A stretch of 64,000 nt of DNA, taken from Candidatus Macondimonas diazotrophica (lineage in GTDB: Bacteria > Pseudomonadota > Gammaproteobacteria > UBA5335). The notes beneath the pieces were generated by a model. That model worked only from the letters and a program-made list of their open reading frames with translations, had not been told where the DNA came from and made no database searches. Positions 48,395 to 58,277 of this stretch are shown here, one piece after another. The stretch is taken from contig NZ_SRIO01000005.1 in assembly GCF_004684205.1 (NCBI RefSeq), positions 150,774 through 214,773 on the forward strand, read 5' to 3'. The position numbers and the translations under genes are program-made. Every line of letters begins with the position of its first letter. Position 1 is the stretch's first letter.

Positions 48395-51127
48395 TCAGCT
48401 CCCGTGGGCGGCGTCCCAGTTCTCACCGACCCCCGCGTCCACTTCAAGCGGAACGGCCAGCGCCGTCGCCCCCTGCATGCGCGCCAGAACCCCGGCCTTG
48501 ACGGTATCGATGGCGTCGAGTGGAATCTCGAAGACCAGTTCGTCGTGCACCTGCAGGATCATTCGCGCCGGCACGCCGTCGCGCTCGATCCATTCGTCGA
48601 TGGCGATCATGGCCCGCTTGATGATGTCGGCGGCAGTGCCCTGCATGGGGGCATTGATGGCGGTGCGTTCGGCGTACTGACGCTGGTTGCCGTTGCGGGC
48701 GTGGATGTCGGGCACATACAGCCGGCGGCCGAACACTGTTTCCACATAGCCTTGTTCGCGGGCTTTGGCGCGCGTCTGGTCCATGAATACGCGCACGCCC
48801 GGATAGCGTTCGAAGTACAGATCGATGTAGCGCTGAGCCGCTTCCCGCGCGATTCCGAGCTGACGCGCCAGCCCGAACGCCGACATGCCGTAGATCAGGC
48901 CGAAGTTGATGGCCTTGGCCGCCCGGCGCTGCTCGCCTTGCACCTGCTCCAGCGGCACGCCGAACACCTCGGCTGCGGTGGCCCGGTGCACGTCTTCGCC
49001 CTCGGCAAATGCCTGACACAGTCGGGCGTCGCCGGACAGATGCGCCATGATGCGTAGTTCGATTTGCGAGTAGTCCGCCGAGAGCAGGACGTGGCCCGGA
49101 TCGGCGATGAACGCCTGGCGGATGCGACGGCCCTGGGCAGTGCGCACCGGGATGTTCTGCAGGTTGGGATCGGACGACGACAACCGCCCGGTAGCCGCGA
49201 CCGCTTGATGATACGAGGTGTGGATGCGCCCGGTCCGCGGATCGATCTGAGCGGGGAGCTTGTCGGCATAGGTCGACTTGAGCTTCGCCAGGCCGCGATA
49301 TTCCAGGATAAGGCGCGGCAAGGGGTAGTCGGCGGCAAGCTCCTGCAGCACGTCCTCGGCGGTCGATGGCTGTCCCTTCGGGGTTTTGCGCACCACCGGC
49401 AACCCCATCTTTTCGAACAGGATCTCCTGAAGCTGCTTGGGTGAATCGAGGTTGAAGGCGCTGCCGGCTTCGGTCTGGGCGGCCTCCCGCAGCCGGTCCA
49501 TCTCGGCCGAGAGCTCGGCGCTCTGGGCCTTGAGCTGCGCGGCGTCGACGCGCACGCCTGTGCGTTCCATCCGGCCCAGCACCGGAAGCAGCGGCATTTC
49601 GAGGGTGGTATAGATGGACGCCAGCGTCGGGACCGCCTGCAGTCGCGGCCACATCGCCTGGTGCAGGCGCAGTGCGATGTCCGCGTCCTCGGCGGCGTAG
49701 CGCGTGGCCGTCTCGATCGGCACGGCGGCAAACGGAATCTGCTTGGCACCCTTGCCCGTCACGGACTCGTAGGCGATCGTCGAGACGCCGAGTTCGCGCA
49801 GGGCCATCGAGTCCAGATCGTGCCGCACCGTACTGTCCAGCACATAGGACTCGAGCAGAGTGTCGTGGCGGATGCCGGCCAGGCGGATGCCGTGGTTTTC
49901 CAGCACCGCGCGGTCGTATTTCAGGTTCTGCCCGACTTTGAGCCGCGCCGGGTCCTCCAGCAGGGGCTTCAGCCGCGCCAGCGTCTCCTCGCGGTCCAGT
50001 TGCGGCGTGGCCTCGAGCCCTTCATGGGCGAGCGGGATATAGATGGCTTCGCCCGGCTCGATGGCAAAGGAGAGGCCCACGATGCGGGCTTCCAGGCTGT
50101 TCAGGCTGGTGGTTTCGGTGTCGAGCGCGATGAGCTCGGCCTTCTCCAGTCGCGCCAGCCAGTGCTCGAAGTCGGCGGTTTCGCGGACGCTGTGATACGT
50201 CACCGCGGCACCGGGGTCTGTGCTCGGATCCGAGGCCACTGCCCCCGCGGTCGGATCGCCTTCACGGTTGAGTTCGCGCAGCAGTCCGCCCAGTTCCAGA
50301 TCCTGCGCCAAGCCCAGCAGGGTTTCGGTATCGGCCGGCTGCGGTTGCAGATCGTCGAGCGATTGCGCCAACGCCACATCGGTGCGGATACGTGCCAGTT
50401 CGCGCGACAGGGCGAGCTGTTCGAGATTGTCGCGCAACGATTCGCCCACCTTGCCGGCGATCGTGTCGGCTGCCGCCAGGAGTGCGTCCAGGCTGCCGTG
50501 GGCGCTCAACCATTTGGCCGCCGTCTTGGGGCCGACCTTGGGCACGCCCGGGATGTTGTCGCTGCTGTCGCCGACCAGAGCGAGGTAGTCGATGATGCAC
50601 TCAGGCGGCACGCCGAACTTGGCCACCACCCCGGTGCGGTCGAGCCAGGTGCCGGACATGGTGTTGACCAGGGCGACGTACCCGTCGACGAGCTGGGCCA
50701 TGTCCTTGTCGCCGGTGGAGATGATGGTCTCCATCTGCTGTGCGGCGGCTTGTCGGGCCAGGGTACCGATGACATCGTCCGCTTCCACGCCGGCGACTTC
50801 CAGCAGCGGCACGCCCATGGCGCGGATCAGAGCCTTGAGCGGGTCGACCTGACGGGCGAGATCGTCCGGCATGGGTGGACGATGCGCCTTGTAGGCCTGG
50901 AACAGCTCGTCGCGGAACGTCTTGCCGCGGGCATCGAACACGACTGCCAGCCGCTGCGGTTGCAGCTCCTGGATCAGCTTGCGCAACATGTTGTAAACGC
51001 CCACCACCGCGCCGGTGGGCCGGCCGTCGCGCGTGCTGAGCGGCGGCAGCGCATGGAAGGCGCGGTAGAGATAGCTCGAGCCGTCCACTAGGACCAGTGG
51101 CACGGGCGGTGTGGGCGGAACCGTCAT
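48395..51127 (-). CDS. polA: DNA polymerase I
   Basis: A 910-residue polymerase with three domains. The 5'-nuclease begins LVLVDGSSYLYRAFHALPPLSTRDGRPTGAV. The 3'-5' exonuclease has the catalytic ALDTETTSLNS (about 355). The polymerase has SADYSQIELRIMAHLSGD (motif A), RRAAKAINFGLIYGMSAFGLA (motif B) and MILQVHDELVFEIP (motif C). All three activities look intact. It follows lysA by 7 bases. Confidence 0.97.
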   Translation of the reverse strand: MTVPPTPPVPLVLVDGSSYLYRAFHALPPLSTRDGRPTGAVVGVYNMLRKLIQELQPQRLAVVFDARGKTFRDELFQAYKAHRPPMPDDLARQVDPLKALIRAMGVPLLEVAGVEADDVIGTLARQAAAQQMETIISTGDKDMAQLVDGYVALVNTMSGTWLDRTGVVAKFGVPPECIIDYLALVGDSSDNIPGVPKVGPKTAAKWLSAHGSLDALLAAADTIAGKVGESLRDNLEQLALSRELARIRTDVALAQSLDDLQPQPADTETLLGLAQDLELGGLLRELNREGDPTAGAVASDPSTDPGAAVTYHSVRETADFEHWLARLEKAELIALDTETTSLNSLEARIVGLSFAIEPGEAIYIPLAHEGLEATPQLDREETLARLKPLLEDPARLKVGQNLKYDRAVLENHGIRLAGIRHDTLLESYVLDSTVRHDLDSMALRELGVSTIAYESVTGKGAKQIPFAAVPIETATRYAAEDADIALRLHQAMWPRLQAVPTLASIYTTLEMPLLPVLGRMERTGVRVDAAQLKAQSAELSAEMDRLREAAQTEAGSAFNLDSPKQLQEILFEKMGLPVVRKTPKGQPSTAEDVLQELAADYPLPRLILEYRGLAKLKSTYADKLPAQIDPRTGRIHTSYHQAVAATGRLSSSDPNLQNIPVRTAQGRRIRQAFIADPGHVLLSADYSQIELRIMAHLSGDARLCQAFAEGEDVHRATAAEVFGVPLEQVQGEQRRAAKAINFGLIYGMSAFGLARQLGIAREAAQRYIDLYFERYPGVRVFMDQTRAKAREQGYVETVFGRRLYVPDIHARNGNQRQYAERTAINAPMQGTAADIIKRAMIAIDEWIERDGVPARMILQVHDELVFEIPLDAIDTVKAGVLARMQGATALAVPLEVDAGVGENWDAAHGS

Positions 51128-51134
51128 GTCGCCG

Positions 51135-52385
51135 TCAATCCGGCAGCAGGCTTTCGCCGGCCCACAGATCGTTGATCGATTCGCGCGCTCGCGCCACGTG
51201 GATGCGGTCGCCGTCCACCAGAAGTTCCGGCGGCCGGGGGCGGGCGTTGTACTGCGAGGCCATCACGAAACCGTAGGCGCCGGCGGAGCGCACTGCGAGC
51301 AGATCCCCTTCGGCAATCCTCAGCGGCCGCGCTTTGCCCAGGAAATCGGCGGTTTCGCACACCGGCCCGACCACATCGTAGACCGCCTCGGGCCGGTCGG
51401 GATGCTGCTGCACCGTCACGATCTCCTGCCAGGCTTGGTAGAGCGCCGGACGCAGCAGGTCGGTCATGCCCGCATCGACGATGGCAAACTGCCGTTCGCT
51501 CTGGGTTTTGAGATATTCGACCCGCGTGAGGAGAATGCCGGCGTTGCCGACCAGCACGCGGCCCGGTTCCAGGATCAGTTCCAGCGTCCGGCCGCCCAAC
51601 CGCTCGCGCAGCGCCGCGGCATACTCAGCCGGGTCCGGTGGCGTTTCGTCCCGGTAGCGGATGCCCAGTCCGCCGCCGACATCCAGGTGCTGCAGTGCAA
51701 TCCCCTGCTCCGCCAGGCGGTCGACCAGCTGCAGCACGCGATCCAGGGCGTCGACGAATGGGGCAGTCTTGGTGAGCTGCGAGCCGATGTGGCAATCCAC
51801 ACCGACCACCCGGATCCCGGGCGATTCGGCGGCCCGTGCATAGGCAGCTTCGGCCTCGGCGATGGCGATGCCGAACTTGTTGTCCTTGAGCCCGGTGGCG
51901 ATATAGGGATGGGTCTGGGCGTCCACGTCGGGATTGACGCGCAGCGACACTGGCGCGGTGACGCCGTGAGCGCGGGCGATGCGGTCGAGGCGGTCGAGTT
52001 CGGCGATCGATTCGACATTGAAGCAGCGGATGCCGACCGACAGCGCGTGTTCCAGTTCAGCGGTGCGCTTGCCGACCCCGGAAAACACCACTTTGGCGGG
52101 GTCGCCGCCAGCCTGCAGCACCCGCGCCAGCTCGCCGCCCGAAACGATGTCGAATCCCGAGCCCAGGCGGGCCAGCACGTTCAGCACCGCCAGATTGGCA
52201 TTGGCCTTGACTGCGTAGCAGATCAAATGCGGGTGATCGCCCAGCGCCTCGGTCATGATCCGAAAATGGCGGGTCAGCGTGGCGCGCGAATAGACATAGG
52301 CCGGCGTGCCATAGGCGGCGGCCAGCGCTTCCAGGTCGACATCCTCGGCATGCAGCCGGCCGTTGCGGTAGAGAAAGTGATCCAT
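51135..52385 (-). CDS. lysA: Diaminopimelate decarboxylase
   Basis: A 416-residue PLP enzyme that makes lysine from meso-diaminopimelate. The PLP Lys is in LICYAVKANANLAVL (about 60), glycine-rich phosphate loop HLDVGGGLGIRYRD (about 226), LEPGRVLVGNAG (about 276), and the C-terminal GPVCETADFLGKAR with the catalytic Cys. It lies 10 bases after lptM, the normal neighbour. Confidence 0.96.
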   Translation of the reverse strand: MDHFLYRNGRLHAEDVDLEALAAAYGTPAYVYSRATLTRHFRIMTEALGDHPHLICYAVKANANLAVLNVLARLGSGFDIVSGGELARVLQAGGDPAKVVFSGVGKRTAELEHALSVGIRCFNVESIAELDRLDRIARAHGVTAPVSLRVNPDVDAQTHPYIATGLKDNKFGIAIAEAEAAYARAAESPGIRVVGVDCHIGSQLTKTAPFVDALDRVLQLVDRLAEQGIALQHLDVGGGLGIRYRDETPPDPAEYAAALRERLGGRTLELILEPGRVLVGNAGILLTRVEYLKTQSERQFAIVDAGMTDLLRPALYQAWQEIVTVQQHPDRPEAVYDVVGPVCETADFLGKARPLRIAEGDLLAVRSAGAYGFVMASQYNARPRPPELLVDGDRIHVARARESINDLWAGESLLPD

Positions 52386-52395
52386 GGGTCAGCGG

Positions 52396-52563
52396 TTACT
52401 CGGTGGCAGGCGGGGCGATCACGGCGGGCGGCCCTTCGTCCCCATCATTGGCGGGTGCCTCGGCCGGCACGGCTTCCTCGCTCCGGTACAGCGGCCCCTT
52501 CTGGCCGCATGCGGTGAGCAGCATCAAGGCGAGCGGCAGCAACAACCATCGGGAGCGCGGCAT
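52396..52563 (-). CDS. lptM: Small lipoprotein LptM (YifL-like)
   Basis: A 55-residue lipoprotein: MPRSRWLLLPLALMLLTACG is the signal with lipobox LTAC, followed by the LptM hallmark GQKGPLY. The remainder is Pro/Ala/Glu-rich. LptM helps LptD disulfide maturation in the LPS translocon. The upstream minus-strand TATACT near 52610 could be its -10. Confidence 0.9.
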   Translation of the reverse strand: MPRSRWLLLPLALMLLTACGQKGPLYRSEEAVPAEAPANDGDEGPPAVIAPPATE

Positions 52564-52669
52564 GGGGACGATCCGTAGCGGTGGGTAACAGACAGGCGGC
52601 CAGTATAGTGCGCGCGTTCCGGCTTGCCCATGCACAGGTCGGCCGGCGCGCTGCGCACGCGGGGATGCT

Positions 52670-53446
52670 TCAGGTGGCGTAGGTGCGTTCCAGATAACCG
52701 AGGATGGCGGCCGACTCCAGGATCTGCATGCCGGTGTTCGGATCTTCCAGATAGGGCACCTGCATGTGGCCGGTGCGGGCGAAGTGCGCCGCACGCTTGC
52801 CGCCGGGAACCGGTGTGTAGGGCGCGGGATGGCGCTGGCGCGCACGGCCGAATTCCGACCGCTGTTCCTTGGCCACGTTGTGCAGCACATAGGGCAGTTC
52901 CAGCTCGGTGAGGCGTTCGCGCACCAGCCGGCAAAAAGGGCTGGCCTCGAAACTCCAGAGATGCAGCGGCTGTTCCGGCGCGTGCGAGGGCCGCACGCGC
53001 ACGCCCTTGCCGGCCCGAATCAAACTGCCCAAGGCGTTACCGACCTGTTTGAGCAGCGCGCCGCGATAGTGCAACGGCACCGGACCGCTGCCGTAGGTGC
53101 GGAACAGATAGGCGACGATCGTTTCGGACTCGTAAAGCGCAGTGCCCGTATTGGGATCGACGAGATAAGGAAATTGCGCCTTGCCGCCCTGCGCCACCAC
53201 CTCGGGCCGAAAGCGCGTGCCGCCCTTGGGGCAGGGGTAGACCTCGACATCCAGATGCAGCGCCGAGAGCGCTTCGCGCGCCGAGCGACAGAACGGACAG
53301 CCTTCCATGTCATAGAGCTTGAGGCGCTGCGCCGGAGGCGGGGCGTGAACCGCTCCGGGCTGCGCCATCATGCCGCGGCCGAGGCCCAGCAGCGTGGCGA
53401 GGAAAGAACCGATCACATCGAACCGCTGCGACAGGGAAGAGGACAT
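52670..53446 (-). CDS. Protein with two glutaredoxin/GST N-terminal domains
   Basis: A 258-residue protein with two related halves. Domain 1 has RLKLYDMEGCPFCRSAREAL (CPFC redox pair) and ends in ESETIVAYLFRTYG. Domain 2 has LHLWSFEASPFCRLVRERL (SPFC, single Cys) and MQVPYLEDPNTGMQILESAAILGYLERTY. The glutathione-site Glu-Ser turn is present in both. No GST C-terminal helical domain is present. ATG 53446 has GGAG upstream; an in-frame start 4 codons earlier is less likely. Function unknown. Confidence 0.78.
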   Translation of the reverse strand: MSSSLSQRFDVIGSFLATLLGLGRGMMAQPGAVHAPPPAQRLKLYDMEGCPFCRSAREALSALHLDVEVYPCPKGGTRFRPEVVAQGGKAQFPYLVDPNTGTALYESETIVAYLFRTYGSGPVPLHYRGALLKQVGNALGSLIRAGKGVRVRPSHAPEQPLHLWSFEASPFCRLVRERLTELELPYVLHNVAKEQRSEFGRARQRHPAPYTPVPGGKRAAHFARTGHMQVPYLEDPNTGMQILESAAILGYLERTYAT

Positions 53447-53540
53447 GGCGCGCTCCAAGGCCGCGGGAAGGCATACCCGCTCATCCTAGCCGGCTCATGC
53501 ACAGACGCAAGACTGTCTTGGGCACAGCCTCAGTGGGTGT

Positions 53541-54314
53541 TCAGCTCAGATTCCTGAATCGTGCGATCACCGGCGCATGGTCCGACGGCCGCTCCCAGCC
53601 TCGTGGCGTGGCATCTATCCGGCTCTCCTCGCACAGCGTCGCCAGCGCGGCACTGACCAGGACCAGATCGATGCGCAAGCCGCGCTTGCGGCGGAACGCC
53701 ATCATCCGGTAATCCCACCAGCTGTAGATGCCACCAGCGGACTCGTGCAGGCGCAGGCTGTCGGTAAGCCCCAGATCGAGCAGCACCTGCAAGGCCTTCC
53801 GTTCCGGCTCGCTGCACAGCACCTGCCCGGCCCAGGCAGCCGGGTCGTGGACATCCCGGTCATCGGGCGCGATGTTGAAATCTCCGACCACCGCCAGATG
53901 CGGGTGTTCGGCCAGTTCGGCTTGCAGGTAGTCGCGCAGTCGGGCGAGCCAGTCGAGCTTGTAGACATACTTGTCGCTGTCCACCGATTGGCCATTCGGC
54001 ACATAGAGATTGATCAGCCGCAGCGGCCCGATGGTGCACGCCAGAACGCGCTGCTGCGGATCGTCGAAGCCGGGCAGGCCGGTGCGCACCGCCGTGATCG
54101 GCGAGCGGCTGAGCACCGCCACGCCGTTATACGCCGATTGGCCGGCGAAAACTGCCGCGTAGCCGGCATCGCGCAAGGCCTCGACCGGGAAGTTCTCATC
54201 CTTCAGCTTGGTTTCCTGCAGGGCCAGTGCATCCACGGGATTCTCCCGCAGCCAGTCGAGCACCTGCGGCAGGCGTACCTTGAGCGAATTGACGTTCCAG
54301 CTGGCGATCTGCAT
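53541..54314 (-). CDS. xthA: Exodeoxyribonuclease III
   Basis: A 257-residue AP endonuclease/3'-5' exonuclease. Catalytic segments are IASWNVNSLKVRLP, ALQETKLKDENFP, NLYVPNGQ, VVGDFNIAPDDRDVHDP, YSWWDYRMMAFRRKRGLRIDLVLVS and RPSDHAPVIARF, with the final Asp-His. The ATG at 54314 matches the family start; upstream extension is non-coding. Confidence 0.95.
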   Translation of the reverse strand: MQIASWNVNSLKVRLPQVLDWLRENPVDALALQETKLKDENFPVEALRDAGYAAVFAGQSAYNGVAVLSRSPITAVRTGLPGFDDPQQRVLACTIGPLRLINLYVPNGQSVDSDKYVYKLDWLARLRDYLQAELAEHPHLAVVGDFNIAPDDRDVHDPAAWAGQVLCSEPERKALQVLLDLGLTDSLRLHESAGGIYSWWDYRMMAFRRKRGLRIDLVLVSAALATLCEESRIDATPRGWERPSDHAPVIARFRNLS

Positions 54315-54513
54315 GGGTTTTCGGAATGGGGTCAGGCGGGTGGTGGATCGAGGGTGAATGACGCTTCGGTTTCGGCTCACTCTACACCACTCGAACATCC
54401 GACCCAATGACGGCTGCGGCCGCAGTTCCGGGCCGCTAGACTGGCGGGATACTTGATCGCTCCATTCGTGCCGCCATCAGGGCTCAACCGAAATAATAAT
54501 AGGGGGGAAGTCC
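54315..54513. other. Intergenic region upstream of the KAP NTPase
   Basis: A 199-base gap between divergent xthA and the KAP gene. It must hold both promoters. A NotI-type palindrome CTGCGGCCGCAG is at 54414-54425, and an AT-rich AAATAATAATA precedes the KAP ribosome site. No gene seen. Confidence 0.45.
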
Positions 54514-56700
54514 ATGGAGGATCCGCTAAACAACTGCAATGCCGCATCCAGGGCCGCGATGACGGCCTTGTCCGCCGATCGCCCCTGCACTGATCCCAAA
54601 GACGATCTTTTCGGACACGCACCCTTCGCGCGTCACTTGGCCAAGAGTATCCGCTGCCACCGAGGCGGCGATGGTCTGGTGATTGCCCTGCATGGCCTCT
54701 GGGGTTCTGGCAAGACGACGATCCTGAACTATGTGTGTCACTACCTCGAAGCGGAGAAAACTGAAGACGCTGACCCGCCCGTCGTGGTGCATTTCAATCC
54801 CTGGTGGTTTTCCGGCCGCGAGGATCTGGCTCAGACATTCCTGCGGCAACTCCAGGCGGCGCTGCCGGCGAAAAACGCCAAATTCAAGCGGCTTGGCGAA
54901 TTACTGGACAAGTACGGTGAAAGTCTCGGAGGTTTTGTCGGAGCAGCGGTCGATGCGACGGGGATGACAGGAGGTTACGCCAAAGATGCAGGCAAGACTG
55001 TTGGGCGAATGTTGCAGAGAAAGCCGAAGGATGTCCCTGCCTTGAAAGCCCAGATTGCAGACGAGCTGCGCGAAGCGAAGGTCCGCATCCTGGTCATCAT
55101 CGATGACATCGACCGCCTGGATCACGACGAGGTGCGCCAGCTTTTCACCGTCATCAAGGCGCTGGCCGATTTCCCCTTTGTCACCTACCTGCTCGCCTTC
55201 GATCGCAAGGCCGCCGTTCAGGCCATCGAACGCGACAGTGGCCTGCCCGGCGCGCGTTACCTCGAAAAGATCATTCAGGTTCCCTTCGAGATCCCGCTCA
55301 TCGATCGCACCACGCTTCGCGATGTGGTGCTTCGGCGCTTGGACGAAGAAGTGTTGAATTGCGTACCGGATGATGCTGTCGATCAGGGCCACGGCGCAGC
55401 GGTCCTTGTCGGCGGGATCGAGCGACTGGTTTGCGTGCCTCGCGATGTCATCCGTCTCGTGAACACACTCTCGGTCACCTTTCCGGCCGTGGCCGGTGAG
55501 GTGAATCCAGTTGATTTCATCGCCATCGAGATGCTTCGGGTTTTCCTGCCGGAGCTCTACGACACCATTCGTTTGAATGAAGAAAAGTTCACGGGGTCAC
55601 GTGCGGCGTCTGGGGCAACGTCGGTCGAGAATGAGTTTCACGAGCGATGGGCCAGCGAATTGCCTGAACCATTGCGCGACGGCATGCGGGAGATGATGGG
55701 GCGCCTTTTTCCGAAGATCGCTGCTGTCAGCCATTCGGGTGGCCCGCCATCGCAATGGCGTCGTGATCTTCGGATCTGTCATCCGGAACTGTTTCACATG
55801 TATTTTCGACTTTCGCTATTGCCCGGCGCGGTGAGTCACGGGGAAGTGATGGCGCTCATCGCAGCCATCGCGACACCGGAGAACTTCAAGGGCATCCTGC
55901 TCCGCGCGAAAGAGGAAACCGCCCTCGGCGGAATCTCGAAGTCGCGGGCGTTGATAAAAAGGGTGGGAGATCACGTCGCATCCGACATTACGGAAGGAGA
56001 TGTCCCACGCCTCATCGCACAAGTTTTAGATATCGGCGACGAGCTGATCGGCCCTGAACTTGCGCATAGGGTTCTGTTAAGCGAGGGCGAAGAACGGATG
56101 AGCGACGAAGTGCTGATGAGGGATCTGGTATGCCGTTCGCTCAAACGGATGAAGATGGAGGATCGGCCCGGAGTGCTCTTTCAAGCCATTGAACACGGGC
56201 ACGCACTCGTGATCCAGGAATACGTGCTGCACGAGCTCGATCCCGCGACGACATCCGGCGCCGGCGGGGAGGCATTGATCGGCACCGATGATCTCGAACG
56301 GCTCAAGAAGTTGTGGTGCGGGCGGGTGCAGGCGCTGTCAGCTCAGCGTGTCTTCTTGACGCGCCCCAGATTGCCTGGGACGCTGGCCAGCTGGGGGCAG
56401 TGGGGCGACGCCGCCGCGCCGCGGGGCTGGTGTGAAGCGGTGGCATCGACGGACGAGGGCCTGCTCGCGCTGCTGATGCAGTTTCTTCGCCATGATCTGG
56501 CATTGGAAGATCGTGTTCGGCCATGTCCCCGACTGAATCCGAGGTCGCTGGAACCCTATTTGGATACGCGCCTCTGTTTCGATCGGTTGTTGCCATTGCG
56601 CGATCGCGGCGCGATCCCATCCGAGTTTCAGCCCGCCGCGAATCAGTTCATCCTCGAATACGAACTGCTGGCGCAGGGTAAAAATCCAGATGCTCCCTGA
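54514..56700 (+). CDS. KAP-family P-loop NTPase
   Basis: A 728-residue STAND-like NTPase. The P-loop is in ALHGLWGSGKTTILNYVCHY (about 59-78), then the KAP signature FNPWWFSGREDL (about 94), Walker B VRILVIIDDIDRLDHDEV (about 190), sensor LLAFDRKA and ARYLEKIIQVPFEIPLIDR. No transmembrane pair is obvious between Walker A and B, though a weak hydrophobic GFVGAAVDATGM stretch lies there. The C-terminal half is unrecognised. AGGGGGGAA precedes the ATG. KAP proteins occur in anti-phage and membrane-linked contexts. It stands alone. Confidence 0.85.
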   Translation: MEDPLNNCNAASRAAMTALSADRPCTDPKDDLFGHAPFARHLAKSIRCHRGGDGLVIALHGLWGSGKTTILNYVCHYLEAEKTEDADPPVVVHFNPWWFSGREDLAQTFLRQLQAALPAKNAKFKRLGELLDKYGESLGGFVGAAVDATGMTGGYAKDAGKTVGRMLQRKPKDVPALKAQIADELREAKVRILVIIDDIDRLDHDEVRQLFTVIKALADFPFVTYLLAFDRKAAVQAIERDSGLPGARYLEKIIQVPFEIPLIDRTTLRDVVLRRLDEEVLNCVPDDAVDQGHGAAVLVGGIERLVCVPRDVIRLVNTLSVTFPAVAGEVNPVDFIAIEMLRVFLPELYDTIRLNEEKFTGSRAASGATSVENEFHERWASELPEPLRDGMREMMGRLFPKIAAVSHSGGPPSQWRRDLRICHPELFHMYFRLSLLPGAVSHGEVMALIAAIATPENFKGILLRAKEETALGGISKSRALIKRVGDHVASDITEGDVPRLIAQVLDIGDELIGPELAHRVLLSEGEERMSDEVLMRDLVCRSLKRMKMEDRPGVLFQAIEHGHALVIQEYVLHELDPATTSGAGGEALIGTDDLERLKKLWCGRVQALSAQRVFLTRPRLPGTLASWGQWGDAAAPRGWCEAVASTDEGLLALLMQFLRHDLALEDRVRPCPRLNPRSLEPYLDTRLCFDRLLPLRDRGAIPSEFQPAANQFILEYELLAQGKNPDAP

Positions 56701-56754
56701 TGACTTTTTGAAGCCGAGGCAGGCTCTTCTGGATGTTGGCGGCCGTAGCGGTGC

Positions 56755-57324
56755 TCAGGACGGCGTGCCGGCCAACCATTGCGTCCGCGACAGGCGGTAG
56801 AGGACAAGCCGTCGCAACGGGCTGTCCGGCGCGATGGCGGGATGATCGAACGGTTCGTGGGCATCGTGCATGCCCAGGCGTGTCATGACCGCTCGCGAGC
56901 GCTGGTTGCCGACCGCGGTAAAGGCGACGATCTCGGTCAGCGCGAGCCGCTCGAAGCCGAAGTTCAGCGCGCAGAGCGCGGCTTCGGTGGCGAAACCCTG
57001 CCGCCAATGCGGGTGAGCGAAGCGCCAGCCGATTTCCACGCAGGGCGAACAAGGCAGCTCGGCCGACGGGACATTCAGGCCGGTCATGCCCAGAAACGCG
57101 CCGGTTTGCCGGTGTTCTACCGCCCAGAATCCCCAGCCCTGCGTGTCGATGAGCCGCTGGCAGCGATCGGCCAAGGCATCACTGTCCGCCCGGTCGAGCA
57201 CGGTGGGGAAATATTCCATGACGCGGGGATCGGCATTGAGCGCGGCGAACGGCGCCCGATCCGCTGGCCGCCATGGGCGCAGCAGCAGGCGCTTCGTGGG
57301 CATGGTGACCGGTGTGCGCGTCAT
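56755..57324 (-). CDS. GNAT-family N-acetyltransferase (RimJ/RimL-like)
   Basis: A 189-residue acetyltransferase. It has the N-terminal RLLLRPWRPADRAPFAALNADPRVMEYFP, the middle EIGWRFAHPHWRQGFATEAALCALNFGFE with the acetyl-CoA pyrophosphate loop (RxxGxA as WRQGFA), and VGNQRSRAVMTRLGM. The ATG overlaps the stop of the phosphatase gene (ATGA at 57321-57324). Substrate unknown. Confidence 0.87.
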   Translation of the reverse strand: MTRTPVTMPTKRLLLRPWRPADRAPFAALNADPRVMEYFPTVLDRADSDALADRCQRLIDTQGWGFWAVEHRQTGAFLGMTGLNVPSAELPCSPCVEIGWRFAHPHWRQGFATEAALCALNFGFERLALTEIVAFTAVGNQRSRAVMTRLGMHDAHEPFDHPAIAPDSPLRRLVLYRLSRTQWLAGTPS

Positions 57325-58136
57325 CGTCCGCGCGCCGGGTCACGGGCAACGTCCGGCCCCGCCATCGGCGCCTCTTCGCGCAGGGCGAGGGCGGCGTCGA
57401 GCAGCCCCCGGTTGGCGCCGGCGACCAGGCCCATTTCCACCCGATCCCAGACCAGCGGCCCGCCATCGGGCGCACAGGTCTGCCCGCCTGCTTCGCAGAT
57501 GATCAGGGCCGGGGCCGCGAAATCCCAGATCCGGCCGCCGCGCAAGTTGATGTACAGGCCGGTGACACCGCTCAGCAGCTCGTGGGTGCTGGCCGCCGAA
57601 CAGGCCGTGGCGCGGACGGCCCGCGTCGCCCCCACCAGTCGCTGCAACCATGCCCATTCCTCTGGGCGCAAGCGTTTGTTGAATTCGGCGCCGAGCAATG
57701 CGTCGCCGAGCGCGTCACCGCCGCGCAGGGTGACACGATCGCCGTTCAGCCAGCAGCCCTCGCCCCGTGCTGCGGTGAGGGTGACGCCCAGGTCCGGCAG
57801 GTGGATCACGGCGTGGCGTGGCGCCGGGTCCATGCCGGCCAGCATCACTCCCCATTGCGCCGATCCAGCCGAAAACGGGGCGGTACCGTCGATTTCATCC
57901 GCCACCAGGAACGAACCGTCCGGAACATCGTGGCGCGGACTTTCCTCGGTCAGCAGGGGCAGACCGGGGAAGTGGTGGGCGAACGCCGTCAGCAGGCCGA
58001 CGTGGACGGCCCGATCGGCCGAGGTCACGATCTCTCCCTGGGCCTTGGCGGTGACGGCAAGGCCTTCGGCGCGGGCGGTTTGCGCGATGGTGCCGGCCTC
58101 GCGGGCGATTCGTTCCAGCGCCTCGAGGGTCTGCAT
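57321..58136 (-). CDS. Inositol-monophosphatase-family phosphatase
   Basis: A 271-residue Mg-dependent phosphatase. Motifs are LLTEESPRHD (metal Glu), FLVADEIDGTAPFS (D-x-I-D-G-T) and GRIWDFAAPALIICEAGG (the C-terminal W-D). It could act on inositol 1-phosphate, histidinol phosphate or PAP. The ATG at 58136 has GGAG at a suitable distance. The acetyltransferase gene overlaps its stop. Confidence 0.85.
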   Translation of the reverse strand: MQTLEALERIAREAGTIAQTARAEGLAVTAKAQGEIVTSADRAVHVGLLTAFAHHFPGLPLLTEESPRHDVPDGSFLVADEIDGTAPFSAGSAQWGVMLAGMDPAPRHAVIHLPDLGVTLTAARGEGCWLNGDRVTLRGGDALGDALLGAEFNKRLRPEEWAWLQRLVGATRAVRATACSAASTHELLSGVTGLYINLRGGRIWDFAAPALIICEAGGQTCAPDGGPLVWDRVEMGLVAGANRGLLDAALALREEAPMAGPDVARDPARGR

Positions 58137-58277
58137 GAGCGTTGCTCCACGGGATGGGTTGGCGGGAGCCGGCCGGCGCTCCGGCTTGCGGTGACGCAGG
58201 GCGGCCGCGACGGGATAGGGTACGCTAGAGCCTTGCCGCTGTTCAGCCTTGTTCAACGCCGACCGAGATGTTCGACG

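Noticed and set aside
49661..51091. A 476-codon plus-strand frame inside polA
   Set aside because: The minus strand encodes an intact DNA polymerase I with all motifs. The antisense protein resembles nothing.
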